A stretch of 64,000 bases of DNA from positions 4,667,895 through 4,731,894 of the forward strand of contig NC_077232.1 in the NCBI RefSeq assembly GCF_027887165.1. Direction: 5' to 3'. This document shows positions 36,050-48,480 of this stretch, piece by piece. Below the pieces are notes generated by a model. That model saw nothing but the letters and a program-made list of their open reading frames with translations, was not told the DNA's origin and made no database searches. Numbering within the stretch: position 1 is the stretch's first letter; the number at the start of each line of letters is the position of its first letter. The stretch comes from Monodelphis domestica (Eukaryota; Chordata; Mammalia; Didelphimorphia; Didelphidae). The position numbers and the translations under genes are program-made.

Positions 36050-37722
36050 GGATGGGGGGAGGGGGAGAGAAGGAAGAGGGGAAGAGAAAGGGAAGAAGGA
36101 AGGGGAAAAGAAGAAGAAAGGAATAAAGGGAAGATAGAAGAGAAGGAAGAGATAAAAGGAAGAAGAAAGGAAGAGGGGAAGAGAAAAGGGAGAAGGAAGG
36201 GAAGAACGAAGGGAAAGGAGGAAGAAAGGAATAAAAGAAAGACAAGACAAGGAAGAGAAAAGAAAGAAGGGAAAAGGAGGAAGAAAGGAACAAAAGGAAG
36301 ACAGAAGAGATAAAAGGAAGAAGAAAGGAAGAGAGGAAGAGAAAAGGAAGAAATAAGGGGGAAAGGAAAACAAGAGATGAAAGGAAGAGGGGAAGAGAAA
36401 AGGAAGGGGAAAAGAATAAAGGAATAAAAAGAAGACAAGAGAGAAAAGGAAGAAGGGAAGAGAAAAGGAAGAAAGAAGGGGGAATGGAAGACAGATGAAA
36501 GGAAGAGGGGAAGAGAAAATGAAGGGGAAAAGAAGAAAGGAATAAAAAGAAGACAGAAGAGATAAAAGGAAGAAGGGAAGAGAAAAGGAAGAAAGAAGCA
36601 GGAATGGAAGACAAGAGATGAAAGGAAGAGGGGAAGAGAAAAGGAAGAAGAAAGGGAAGAAAGAAGGGGAAAGGAGGAAGAAAGAAATAAAAAGAAGACA
36701 AAACAAGGAAGAGAAAAGAAGGAAAGGAGGAAGAAAGGAATAAAAGGAAAATAGAAGAGATAAAAGGAAGAAGAGGGGAAGAGAAAAGGAAGAAAGAAGG
36801 GAAAGGAGGAAGAAAGGAATAAAAGGAAGACAAGACAAGGAAGAGAAAAGAAAGAAGGGAAAAGGAGGAAGAAAGGTACAAAAGGAAGACAGAAGAGATA
36901 AAAGGAAGAAGAAAGGAAGAGAGGAAGAGAAAAGGAAGAAATAAGGGGGAAAGGAAAACAAGAGATGAAAGGAAGAGGGGAAGAGAAAAGGAAAGGGAAA
37001 AGAAGAAAGGAATAAAAAGAAGACAAGAGATAAAAGGAAGAAGGGAAGAGAAAAGGAAGAAAGAAGGGGGAATGGAAGACAAGAGATGAAAGGAAGAGGG
37101 GAAGAGAAAAGGAAGAAGAAAGGGAAGAAAGAAGGGGAAAGGAGGAAGAAAGGAACAAAAAGAAGACAAGGAAGAGAAAAGGAAAGGAGGAAGAAAGGAA
37201 TAAAAGGAAAATAGAAGAGATAAAAGGAAGAAGAGGGGAAGAGAAAAGGAAGACAGAAGAGATGAAAGGAAGAGGGGAAGAGAAAAGGAAGGGGAAAAGA
37301 TGAAAGGAATAAAAAGACCGAAGAGATAACAGGAAGAAGAAAGGAATAGGGGAAGAGAAAAGGAAGAAAGGAATAAAAGGAAGATAGAAGAGATGAAAGG
37401 AAGAGGGGAAGAGAAAAGGAAGGAAGAGAAGAAAGAAGGGGAAAGGAGGAAGAAAGGAATAAAAGGAAGATAAGCCAAGAAAGAGAAAAGGAAAGAAGGG
37501 GAAAAGAAAGAAAGGAAGACAGAAGAGATGAAAGGAAGAGGGGAAGAGAAAAGAAAAAAGGAAGGGAAGAAAGAAGGGGAAAGGAAGAAAAGACAAGAAA
37601 AGGAAGAAGGAAAGGAAGAAAGAAGGGGAAAGAAAGAAAAGACAAGGAAGGGAAGAAAGAAGGGGAAAGGAAGAAAAGACAAGAAAAGGAAGAAGGAAGG
37701 GAAAGGGAGAGGAAGAAAAGCC
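36050..37722. repeat. 1.67-kb purine-only array upstream of TPCN2
   Basis: Almost wholly A and G on the plus strand, in units like 'gaaaggaagaggggaagag'. A long segment at 36241 onward is repeated from 36829 (offset 588). It begins about 665 bp upstream of the TPCN2 ATG. Confidence 0.93.
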
Positions 37723-37859
37723 ACTCATTGCCACACACACACACTCTTCAAATTGTAAGGAAGTTTGTTCCTTGTGTCCTTCCTTGGCTGTTGGAAACAC
37801 CCGGGCTCACCACCTGGGCATCCCTAGCCAGTTCACCAACCAAGTTCTGTTGTAGACAA

Positions 37860-38060
37860 CCAGATGGCAGACAGGTTGCATACTGGAGTCAGGAAGCCCT
37901 GAGTTTGAATCCTAGGCTAGTCACTTTACTTCTGCCTCAGTTTTCTCATCTATAAAATGGGAATCATAAATTGCACCTGCCTCTCAGGGTGGTTGTGGAG
38001 ATGCGATGGGATGACCTATGTAAGTGCTTTGCAAACCTTAAAGCAAGTTGCAAATGCCAG
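37860..38060 (+). mobile_element. MIR-type SINE
   Basis: 'gagtttgaatcctaggctag', 'ctcatctataaaatgggaat' and 'gtgctttgcaaaccttaaag' are in MIR order. Confidence 0.65.
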
Positions 38061-38319
38061 CTTTTAGCCCTTCTTTACAATGCCCTTTTGTTCTCTGGTT
38101 TGGAGGGAATCTGCCCAGAAGTTAAAGCTGGAGGAGCCCCAATTAGGATTTGGGAGGTTCAGAGCTGAAGGGGATCATCTGAGCCAAACCCTTCCATGTG
38201 GACCAGCCAGAGCCAGCTCCAAGGACTCCGCCCTACATCTGATTGGTGTCTGGGCTGTATGTAGGCTGGGGCACAGAACTAGAGCTGGGAGGAGTCCTTA
38301 GGCTGAGCCTAACTCCCTT

Positions 38320-38545
38320 TCTTTTGTTGCTGTTTGGTTGCATCTGACTCTTCCTGCCTGGATCTGGGGTTTTCTGGAGGAGTTGGAGCTCCTTTTACAG
38401 ATGAGGAAACAAGCACACAGGGTGAAGTGACTTGTCACACAGCTAGTAAGTGTCTGAGGCTGGATTTGAACTCAAGAAGATGAGAATTCCTGACTCCAAG
38501 CCGGGTGCTCTAAGGATTTGATTGTACCACTCAGCTGCTATTTAT
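38320..38545 (-). mobile_element. tRNA-derived SINE
   Basis: Antisense tail 'tgcatctgactcttcctgcc' and core 'tgacttgtcacacagctagt'. Confidence 0.65.
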
Positions 38546-38549
38546 GTAC

Positions 38550-40255
38550 ATGTTAATTCTATTCAAATATCAGTTCCTTGAGGACAAATACTAGTTGCTG
38601 TTTCTTTTTTTCCCCAGAATAAAACAACACAGTACCTGGCACACAGTAAGCAGTTAATAATTGCTTATGGATTGACAGGTGATTTCTTCAAAGCCTGAAT
38701 GCCTGCCTTCAATGAAGATCAAAACTCCTGTCAACCCCTTCTCCATCTGGGAGATCTGGTCAACTTCAAGACTCAATTCAACAAGTATTTATTAACTGCC
38801 TCTTGTTTACAAAGCACCATGCTTGGGAGGAATTACTCTTAAAAAAAAAAAAAGCCAGTTCTGTTCCCTTCTGTTTCTCTCAGCCTCTCCTGATCCCATT
38901 ATTGGTTGCTTCCCACTTGCTGAAATTCAGACTTGGTATTCCATACTTATCTCTGTCTATGTTGTGTCTCCAGTAGAAGGGAAGGACCTCGAGGACAGCA
39001 TGTCTCATTGTTGGTTTTATATCCCCAGCTGAATACTTGGTGCCTCCAATAGAACAAGTGACTGGAAGAGATTTCTTGAATCAAATTGTATTGTATTGAA
39101 TTTCATCAAGGCTACCCTCAATGTGTGTGTAGATCATTCTTGTAAAGCTGTTATAGAGATGGCAAAGTGAGTGTATTGGTCAGTACTTGCTGATGCCTTC
39201 CTATTTGGGGAGAGAGAAGATATAAATTTTCTATCCAGGTTCTTTTCCATTCTTTATGAATCTTCTACCTCCCCCCCCCCAGCACCTTTGAGGTATCTTA
39301 AAATTGATCCTTGAACTCCTTTAACACTGTGATCTTCAGCATGGAAGCCTTATACATATATGCAACCCCCTCATTTTTGCAGACAACTATGAGAGTTCAT
39401 GGGTGGTGAATTTATGGAAAGATGTAGTCATAGACAGACAAGAATCACACAGGATGGAGGGCCAGCAGTGGGCCAAGAATTTCTTCAGTGGTGGGATCAT
39501 CCTCTTTGGTAATGAAATCACTAATCCATCAGGCCATCCTGGCAACATCAGCTCTTTCCTTGCTGATTCTCCAGCTCACTCTTCATAGTAGCTGTTCCAT
39601 ATCTTCTCTTCTGTCCTCCAACATCCTATGCCTTGAGTCCCTCCTTCTACTTCTGCTCTGTGGTCCTCACTTCATACTTGAACAAGAAAACAGAACCCCT
39701 TTACTGAGAGCTCCCACTTTCCCCCTTCTCCACATTTCAAAACCCCTTGAGACATCATTCCCTGCTCTCTTCATTTACTCCATTCTCTGATAAGAAGTCT
39801 AGTCAATTAGCATTTATTGAGCTGTGTGCTGGGCACTGTGCAAAGTGCTGAGGATGCAAAATTTAAAAAATGTAAAAGACCAAAAAAATAAATGTTTCTT
39901 CTTGAGGAACTCACTACCTCATGGAAATGTGACCTTCTCCACAAAACTGCAGTTCCCCATGTGTCTTTAAGCTCATCTACTCCTCACTCTATCCTTATCT
40001 CCCAGCTCCTTTCCACCTGCTCTCAGACACAGCTAGGTCTCCTCCATTCCCCCAAATTGTCATGAGACCGTACCATCCTCCAGAAACCTACATCCCCCCT
40101 TCCTTTCAGAGTTCATTGGCTAAAAGAAGCTGTCCACCTCTTATTGCCTCCATTTTCTCTCTCAGTCTCTCCCAAGCCCTCCATAATCCATCTTTCAAAC
40201 TGGTCACTCAACCAAGACTGACTGCTCTCTCCAAAGTTACCAATGCTCTATGAAC
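38550..40255 (+). mobile_element. Several L2 3' fragments
   Basis: Forward L2 tail at 38600-38680; antisense tail at 38765-38825 and 39800-39860; forward L2 body at 39560-39790 and 39925-40250. Poly-C at 39271. No gene. Confidence 0.5.
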
Positions 40256-40740
40256 AGAAGCATTTATAGCAGCTCTTTGTGGCAGCCAAGACGGTGCCCT
40301 TTAACTGGGGAATGGGCTGGACAAGTTGGGGCATTGAAATATTATTGGGCTCTAGGAAGTGACGATGGGGGCGGATTCAGAGAAACCTGGGATGACTTGT
40401 ATGGACTGATGCAGAAGTGAGCAGGAGCAAGAGAACCATTTGTCCATCACAACCCTGCAAAGACAAATGACTTAGAAAGACGTAAGTCCCTCTCCATGAT
40501 CAATGCATTAGCCAACCACAATTCCAGAGGACCAGTGAAGAACCTTACTCTCCACCTCCTGGCAGAGACCTGATGGGCTCAGGATGCAGAATGAGATCGT
40601 TTGGGGACATGGCCAATGCAGAAACGTCTTTTGTTTGGCTGTACATAGGATACGCGGATTTGGGGTTTTTCTGTTTTTTCAGTGGGGATGGGGAAGGACA
40701 GAGGGAGAGAAAATAGAGTTTTGTTCACTGAAAAAAAATT
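40256..40740 (+). mobile_element. L1 3' end
   Basis: 'atagcagctctttgtggcag', 'aactggggaatgggctggac' and an A-rich end. Confidence 0.65.
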
Positions 40741-40744
40741 AAGT

Positions 40745-41600
40745 GGCCCCTGATCACTCCATTGCTAAATCTAATGGACTTTTCTGAGTTCCTGTCCTTC
40801 TTGATGGCCCCACAGTCCTCGACACTATGTTTTCCTCTTGTAATAATAGCCTTCTGGTGGGTCTTCCTGCTTCCATGCTCTCCCCACTGCACTCAACTGC
40901 TAAAGAGATCTTCGTAGAGCCATAGAGAAACTAGATGGAGACAAGTGACCCTAGGCAAGCCACTGAATCTGCCTCAGTTTCCTTATCATATAAAAATGGG
41001 AATAATAGTGACACAAATCTCTCAGGGCTGTGAGGATCAAATGATATCTTTGCAAATGATTAACAAACCTTAAAGTGCCATATAAATGCTGGTATAGGTA
41101 GGATCATGCCACCCCCTTCTCAGTAAACTTCAGTGGCTCCCTATTACCTCCACCATGTATTTAGCTTTTAAAGGTCTTCATAGCTCAGTCCCTTCCTCCC
41201 CTCCATACCATATGATGACGCTGGCCTTCTCCCTGGTTCTCAAACAAGATACCCCATCTTCTAACTCCTTCCCTTTACATTGTCTGTCCCCCATCCCTAG
41301 CATTCTGTCCCTACTCACCTCCACCTCCAGGCTTCCTTGAAGTCTCAGCTAAAAGCCCACCTTCTATATAGTAAGCGTTTCCTTGTCCCCCCTCAAGGCC
41401 AGCCCCTTCCCTAGGAGACTGCCTCCAACTGACCCTAAATTTATAGCTTGTTTGTCCATGGATGTTTGCACGTTGTGTCCCCCACTGGACCACAAGCTCC
41501 TTGAGAACAAGGACGGCCTTTTACCTTTTTCGTATCTTTGCATGGTGCCTGGCGCATAGTAGGCATTAAATAATTGCTTGTCGGTCCAGTTATCTTCCCA
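40745..41600 (+). mobile_element. L2 3' portion with MIR fragment
   Basis: MIR-like 40930-41095; L2 41100-41580 ending 'tggtgcctggcgcatagtag'. Confidence 0.65.
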
Positions 41601-41699
41601 CCACTCTGGCCACACCTACTCAGCTTCCTTTGTTGGATGGCTGTCCTAGCCCCATCACTCTGGGAATACCCCAAGACTGTCTTGGGCCACCTACTCGAT

Positions 41700-42100
41700 T
41701 TTGTCTACTCTCCCTAATTCAGTGATCACCTTTCCGCAGATGACTCCCAGATCTTCATCCAGCCCCTTCTCCTGAGCCCCATTTCCACATTACCAATTGC
41801 TTGTTGGCCTTCTCCAATCGGGTGTCCCATAAGCATCTCAAATTCAACCTGTCTGAAACCAAACTCGTGGACTTTCATGCCAGGATCGCCCGTCTTCCTC
41901 TTGTCCCCGTCTCTGCCAGGGGCTCGGCGGTTCTTCCGGTCCTCCTCCCCTCCTGGAGTCTTCATATCCTTGAGGCCATCCTGGATGCCTCACTCGTTCT
42001 CAGTCTACATTCTGGAACAGGTGCCGATCTTTGTTGCTTTTGCCTCTCCAAAGGCTCTCGGGTGCCCTTCTCTCCTCTCACCCTAGTTTGAGCCCTCGTC
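41700..42100 (+). mobile_element. L2 reverse-transcriptase region remnant
   Basis: 'gcagatgactcccagatctt' encodes ADDSQIF, the RT catalytic motif. The frame is broken; related remnants recur near 43455, 55660 and 57690. Confidence 0.5.
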
Positions 42101-42780
42101 ACGTCCCAATGAGATGATCCCACAAGCCCCTTGTTTGGTCTCAATGAATGAATGCAAACCGTCGGGTTGGGAGGTGGTTGGGGTCAGGCAAACAGTCTTT
42201 CCTGTGTGGATCAGCTGGGAATTAGCCTCCCCCTTGGTCAGAGGGGTCCGAAATCCTTCGAACTGATGGGGAAAGGGCAATGGATGGAGTACAGTTTCCC
42301 GTTTCTCGGAATCCATCCCCTTCGTCGTTTCCTGGAGCCCAGTAAGGTTGATATGCCCGAACTTGCTCAGCCCATTCCCTGATGAAGGGACACCACAAGG
42401 AGCTGCTCTGAATACTTCTGTCCCCCATCATGGGTAACTTTGGAGAGAGCCATTTTAACTGCGGGATGCGTTGGAAGCCGGATTATGGAGGGTTTGGAAG
42501 AGAGGGAGAGAAGACGTCTAGACTTTATTGGGGAAGAGAGTGGGGGTGACTTTAAGAAAATCCTTTTGGAGGCCATATGGAGGATGGATTGGGAAGGGAG
42601 AGCTAGAGACAGGAAGACCAATTACAAGGCTGCTTACAAAAGTCCAGTGGAAAGATAGTAAGGGCCGGGGCTAGGGGCTCCGGGAGAACGAAATGACGGA
42701 CTTGGCAACTGATTTGGTTATAGTATGAGAGAGGCAGAAGGAAAAATCTAGGCTGCTCTTCCAGAATATCTATGGATCCA
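42100..42780. other. No gene recognised
   Basis: Low-copy sequence without a named repeat. Confidence 0.4.
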
Positions 42781-42782
42781 GG

Positions 42783-42965
42783 CTCGGTGGATGGAGAACC
42801 AGGACTAGATATGGGAGGTCCTGGGTTCAAATCTGGCCTCAGACACTTCCTAGCTATGTGACCCTGGACAAGTCACTTAACCCCCATTGCCTAATTCTTA
42901 CCGCTCTTCTGCCTTAGAACCAATACACAGTATTGATTCTGAGATGGAAAGGAAGGGTTCTTCTT
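42783..42965 (+). mobile_element. tRNA-derived SINE
   Basis: 'ctagctatgtgaccctggac' core and tail 'tattgattctgagatggaaa'. Confidence 0.7.
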
Positions 42966-43019
42966 GTTTTTTTAAAGGTCTATGGATCCTGTGTGTACTT
43001 CTGTACATGCAGGTTGTCC

Positions 43020-43560
43020 TTTTCCCACCTCCATCACCACCCCTTACAATTTCTGCTTGGAGAGGACTCTTTTCTTGGCCCCAGTGGTTCTCAGAGTACC
43101 TGGCTACACTCACTGCCTCCATTTCTCCCCCTCTCACTCATTCAGGTCTTTGCAGTCTCTGTTCTGACGTCATCAGAGTTAGCATCAATCTCTCTTCATA
43201 GCCAAATCTGACAGTCTTTTCTCAGTCCCCATCCTTCCCAGCCTCTCTGCTGCAAATGGCACCAATGACCACCCTTTCATCTATACCACTCTCCTCCCTA
43301 GACTTTCGTGATGCTCCTCTCCCCACTCTCCTTTGCTGGTCCATGTTCCTTACCTTGAGTGTCTCCCAAGGTTCTGCACAGGTCTTCTCTTCTCTCTCTA
43401 TACTCTATTATAGGTCATCTCATCTGAGCCCATGGATTTAATCATCACCTCTATGCAGATGACTCTTGGATCTTTATTTCAGCCCCAGGCTTCCCCCCTC
43501 TGCCTCCCAAGTCTCAGTTCCATATCATCAAGCACCTCTTTTAAACTGAACTCCTGGAGA
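43020..43560 (+). mobile_element. L2 fragment
   Basis: Contains the RT remnant 'gcagatgactcttggatctt'; ends where an antisense L1 starts. Confidence 0.5.
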
Positions 43561-43564
43561 TCTC

Positions 43565-44760
43565 TTCTTCTTTATTTTAAATATTTTGTTTTTTCCATGT
43601 AAACATGTTACATGTTTCCATGTTACCTGTAAAAAACAATTTTTAACATTCATTTTTAATGCTGAGTTCTGAATTCTCTCTCTCCCTCCCTCCTGTAAAG
43701 GTTAAAATTAATGGTTGGACAATGATTATATGAAATTATATGATCACCAGTATTTATTATATCTTGAGTCAGAAATTTATTTTCAATATTTACAAATAGA
43801 GAGAAAACAAAAAAAGAAGAGAAATGTGGTGGGGATAGAGAAGTTATCTATCCTAAATGTTTTACTCTAGGTCTGCTTCATTCAGGCAAAAATTAATTAG
43901 CTCTCAGCCAGGAAGGCTGGTAGTGTGTAACCATTCAGCTTTCTCCAAGATGGAAGCTAGTCTCTCCAGAAGCTAGGAAAGGGGTCAGCCTTTTACTCAC
44001 CCAACGAAGTAATCCAAAAGTCAGATTCCAAGTAGAAGCCGAGCTCAGAGCTCACAATCCAAGCTGTAGTCTCCAGGAAAGCTCCCTAGAAGACTATCTA
44101 AAACTATTTCCAGAAGACAATGTCTTCTCAAAGACAATCTTTCCTGGAGGAGTTTGGGGCTTGCTTTTTATGGAGACTTCTTGTACCTCCCCCCCCCCTC
44201 ACAGGGGCCAATCACAGCCTCCAAACTGTGGGCAGTGTCCATAGGATCGACCTTTCACCCTCTGAAGCTAACCTCTCATCAAAAAGGTTCACAGTTTCCT
44301 GATTTGATTGTATTTCTAAGAGTGTGAATTCTCTAAGTACCTTGCTAACTTCCTACCTAGTACTAAGTAGGATGTTTAATCTTTTGTTCATTCAATTCAA
44401 AAGTAGACAAGGGGGAGTTAATCCTGTCTTCAGACTAGTGACTAGTTAGTGTTAACTCAGGATAGACAATAGAATAAAGAATTCTCTTTTACACTCCCCT
44501 CTCCTCTCCTTGAGATGGCAAGCAATTTGATATACATGCACAATCATGCAAAATAGATTTCCATTCTGGACATGTTGTGAGAGAAAACAGACCACCCATT
44601 CCCCTGCCCCCCCCCCCCTTGAAACAAAAGGTAAAAAGAGAGTCTGATTTAATATCCATTGAGATTCCATCAGTTCTTTCTCTGGGAGTGAATAACATTT
44701 TTCATCCCAAGTCCTTCAGAAGTGATGCCTAAGAGTCAATACAGCAGAGAAGATGGACAG
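43565..44760 (-). mobile_element. L1 3' end (antisense) split by a solo LTR
   Basis: 'aacaatttttaacattcatt' and 'ctgaattctctctctccctc' (to 43693) continue after the LTR as 'ttgagatggcaagcaatttg' (44510 on), a normal L1 order. CTCC stands on both sides of the LTR. Confidence 0.6.
43694..44493 (-). mobile_element. Solo LTR of an endogenous retrovirus, about 800 bp
   Basis: Ends TGTAAAGG ... CTTTTACA, an inverted TG/CA terminus, flanked by a 4-bp CTCC duplication as in class I ERVs. Orientation is minus by comparison with the copy at 55891, which has a clear TATA box on that strand. No internal viral sequence adjoins it. Confidence 0.75.
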
Positions 44761-44989
44761 TATGGCGGGTAAGGATCGAACTTTACTCTCATCAGAATCA
44801 GCTCAAAGTAAGACTAACATCCACACTCAGCCAGTTATAGAAAACCACCTTACCCTATGGAGAAGTAGGAGGGAGAGGAGAATAAGAGTAGAGGGGTGGG
44901 GATGAACAAAATGGATGTCCAAGTAAGCAAGGCAGGCATAGTTGGAAGCAGAAGTTCTCCAGAACTGTCTTCAACCACTTTGCATCAGT

Positions 44990-45245
44990 TCATTCAAATC
45001 TTCTCATGTTTTTCTGAAATCTGCCTGCTGGCCATTTCTTATAACACAGCAGCACTCCATCATAACCATATACCACAGCTTGTTCAGCCATTCCCCAAAG
45101 GATGGGCATCCTCTCCATTTCCAATTCTTGGCCACCACAAAAAGAGCTGCTAGAAATGTTTTGTGCTGATGGGTCCTTTTCCTTGTTCTTTGATCTCTTT
45201 GGATGCAGACCTAGTAGTGGTATTGCTGTGGCAAAGCCCGCTGGA
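44990..45245 (-). mobile_element. L1 3'-end fragment, antisense
   Basis: 'tgttcagccattccccaaag' and 'cttggccaccacaaaaagag'. Confidence 0.65.
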
Positions 45246-45249
45246 CAAA

Positions 45250-46340
45250 ATCTGGAGACATCCTGAACTCAGCAGGTCCAAAATTCAACCCTTCATCTTT
45301 CCACCTAGACTTCACCCTTCCAACTTCTCTCTTTCTGCTGGAGACTCCACCATTCTTCCATTCTCCCAGCTTCAGAAGCTTATTATTTTCCTTGATTCAC
45401 ATTCCCACTGCCAAGTCTTGCTCTTTCCGTCTTTCCAGCAGTAAGTATCCCACCCACAGAGCCACCCCTTTAGTTTAGCCCTTCATCATCTGTTGCCTTG
45501 ATTTTTGCAAATGGCAGTCAAAATGCTCTTCAAGCACAGTCCAAATCTTGGCACTCCCCCACTCAGCCAGCTCCATTGTTCTCTGGTCATTCTCTGTAGA
45601 CTCCTCTGCTAAGCTCTTAGAGCCCTTTCCAATCTAGACTCCACCACTCTTTCCAACTTCAACAGACCCTTTTCACCCTTCCATAGTCTGTGACACAGCT
45701 ATGCCAGCTTTCTCTCCCATTTCCCACCTCCATGCCTTTGTATAGGCCATACTCTGTGCTTAGCATGTGCTCCTTCCTTTTTGCATGCCACATTCTTTTC
45801 CTTAAACATGTAACTTAGGCATTCTCTTTAAGATGAAGCCTTTCTTGAACCCCTCAATTCTTCAGGCCCCCCTCCCAGATTAGTAATAAAATAATGATAG
45901 CTGACATTTATATCATGCTTATTATGAGTCCGATGCCATGCTAAGCACTTTACAATGATCTGATCCTCATAACAACCCTGAGACATAAGTGCTATTATTA
46001 TTTCCATTTTACAGATGAGGAAGATGAGGCAAAAAGAAACTGTGACTTACCCAGGGTGATACTGAGGCCAGATTTAAACTCAAGTCTTCCTGCCTCCAGG
46101 CCTGGCACTCTATCCTCTGTGCCACCCAGCTGCCTAGAAGTCAATACTACCCCTTATTTAACTACTTTGTAATAGATTTATTAACTATGTTGTACGGATT
46201 TCTGCATGTACTTGTCTTACCTACGAAGACATCAGTTCCCTGAGAAGAGGGATCGTGGCGTTCTTTATGCTTCCATCCCCAGCACCTTAGCCCAGTCCCA
46301 AGCACACAGGGGGGACTTAATAAATCACTGGTAATTACTG
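45250..46340 (+). mobile_element. L2 3' portion with inserted antisense MIR-type SINE
   Basis: L2 at 45250-45885 and 46140-46330; the SINE at 45890-46135 is antisense ('attttacagatgaggaagat'). Confidence 0.6.
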
Positions 46341-46605
46341 TGAAAGAGGAATCCATTAGCAGCAAAACAAGGTTCCAAGAGAACCCCAGGAGACTCCCCA
46401 GGAGAAACACCATTGGCAGCCAGAGGGAATTGTTGGAGGCTGAGCAAAGCTCTCCATCCTTCACTTTATTTCCTCCAGGAGTTTCTTAATAGTGTGTGTG
46501 ACATTTAATGGTGTGTCTGCTGTCCCAGCAGGCAGAAGATGGATCTACATGTTGCATGAAAACACTGGTATCCCCTTATGGGACTATTTACCTCCTGGGG
46601 GTGGA

Positions 46606-46713
46606 GAGAGGGAGGGAGGGAGAGACAGAGACAGAGAGAGAGAGAGACAGAGATAGAGGCAGAGAGACAGAGGGAGGGAGGGAGGAAACAGAGAGAGAGA
46701 CAGAGAGAGAGAC

Positions 46714-46788
<75 letters not shown>

Positions 46789-46931
46789 GAGGAAAGGAGA
46801 GAGGAGACAGAGAGAGAGACAGAGACACAGAGACACAGAGAGGGACGGGGGGGGGGGGGGAGGGAAGGAAAGAGGAGACAGAGAGAGAGACAGAGACACA
46901 GAAAGAGACAGAGACACAGCGAGAGAGAGAC
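46606..46931. repeat. GA/GACA microsatellite
   Basis: Long GA run at about 46722-46780 and a poly-G at 46848. Confidence 0.9.
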
Positions 46932-47224
46932 TCTGAAACTCTGAAACTCCAAATGGCAGCAAACAGAATGGCTCCTCCAGGGGCCTGAAAAACAAGAACC
47001 AAAGAACCAACGAAATCTGTGCTGGTGGATCAATGATCTCCACAGACTGAGTCAGCAGCAGCCAATGGCTCATTTGCCCAATAATCACCAAGCAGCCCCA
47101 CATTTGGGGTGCCTCAGTTTTCTTTTGTTAACTCTTCAGTCTCTCCTGGGGGTTCTTGCAAACACACCCAAACCCTTGGCCAGGCACAAATGCATTCAGA
47201 ATGGTCTCCTATCCTCACTAGTCA

Positions 47225-47420
47225 TCATCTCTACTGTTATCCAGACATGCCCGACTCTTCCTGAACCCATTTTGGTGGTTTCTTGGCCAAAATACTGGAG
47301 TGGTTTGTCGTCTCCTTCTCTGGCTCATTTTACAGATGAGGAAACTGAGGCAAATGGGCTTCATTGACTCGCCCAGGGTTATATAGCTAGTAAGCATCTG
47401 AGGCCAGATTTAACCTTGGA
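47225..47420 (-). mobile_element. tRNA-derived SINE
   Basis: 'ttttacagatgaggaaactg' and 'aatactggagtggtttgtcg' are in antisense order. Confidence 0.65.
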
Positions 47421-47759
47421 AAAGTAGGGGGTTGGATTAGCTGCTCCTCCAGGGTCCTTTCAGCCCCTTCCCTCTGTGTTCTAGGAAGTGGCATCGTCTA
47501 GGTGCATCCCCAATGGGTCAATGAACACGAGAGTGTTTCCTTCCAGGGAGGCCAGTGAGTCTCCGAGACTGTCCCTCGTTAGTGCCCTGAAAAGGCAGCA
47601 GATGGCAGCAGAGGGGCCCTTGGTTTCTCTCCCTCCTCCTTGGGATCACATGCAATTATTACCAAAAGGTTCCCAGAAGGAATTCTTCTAGGAAGAAGAA
47701 ACACAAAGTATTGACAAGCCCTTGGGAAATGAGCCAAAGTCTTTAATAACAAACAGAAA

Positions 47760-47965
47760 AGCCTAGCACAGCAAGAGGATGCCAGGCTGGGGATCAGGAA
47801 GAAGGAAGCTAAAAGCCAGCCTCAGTCAGACAGGCAAATTCCTGGCCTCAATTTCCTTATCTGTAAAATGGGGATGATCATAGCTCCCATCTCCTTATCT
47901 GTGAAGGCTAAATGAAATCATGGATTTGAAGCATTTTGCAAACTTTATAAAGTGTCTGATTATCC
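47760..47965 (+). mobile_element. MIR-type SINE
   Basis: 'ttccttatctgtaaaatggg' and 'gcattttgcaaactttataa'. Confidence 0.6.
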
Positions 47966-48173
47966 TTAGCCATTTGTGTCTGGGACTAGGGAGATTCCTA
48001 TTGTCCTTTGCCTGGAGAAACAACATGTGGAGTACTGAGTTCAAGTCTGGAGGCTGTGTTTTAAAAGGACATGAATAAATAGATGTCCTTCACCTGGGGT
48101 GCAAGAGAGATCCATGAACTAGGATTTCTAACTGAGATTTAACATTTCTTATAGTTATTTACAAAACCTCAAG

Positions 48174-48480
48174 GCAGCTAGGTGGCTTAAATCGTAGAGG
48201 GCAAAGCCTAGAGATGGAAGGTCCTGGGTTCGAATTTGGCCTCAGACACTTCCTAGACATGTGACCCTGGACAAATCACTTAACCCCATTTCCTAGCCCT
48301 CACTGCTCTTCTGCCTTGGAACCAACACAGCCTTGATTCTAGGATGGAAGAGAAGGGGGTTTTGTTTGTTTGTTTTCCTTAAACCCTTACTTTCTGTCTT
48401 AGAATCAGAGGTGAGGTCTAGGCAATGGGGTTAAGTGACTTACCCAGGGTCACACAGCTAAGAAGTGTCTGAGACCAGAG
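48174..48480. mobile_element. Inverted pair of tRNA-derived SINEs
   Basis: Forward copy 48174-48355, then antisense copy 48375-48478, tail to tail with a T-rich spacer. Confidence 0.7.

Noticed and set aside
35902-37800. 632-, 582- and 562-codon minus-strand frames rich in Phe, Leu and Ser
   Set aside because: Translation of the purine array on its pyrimidine strand; open in all three frames, no coding signal.
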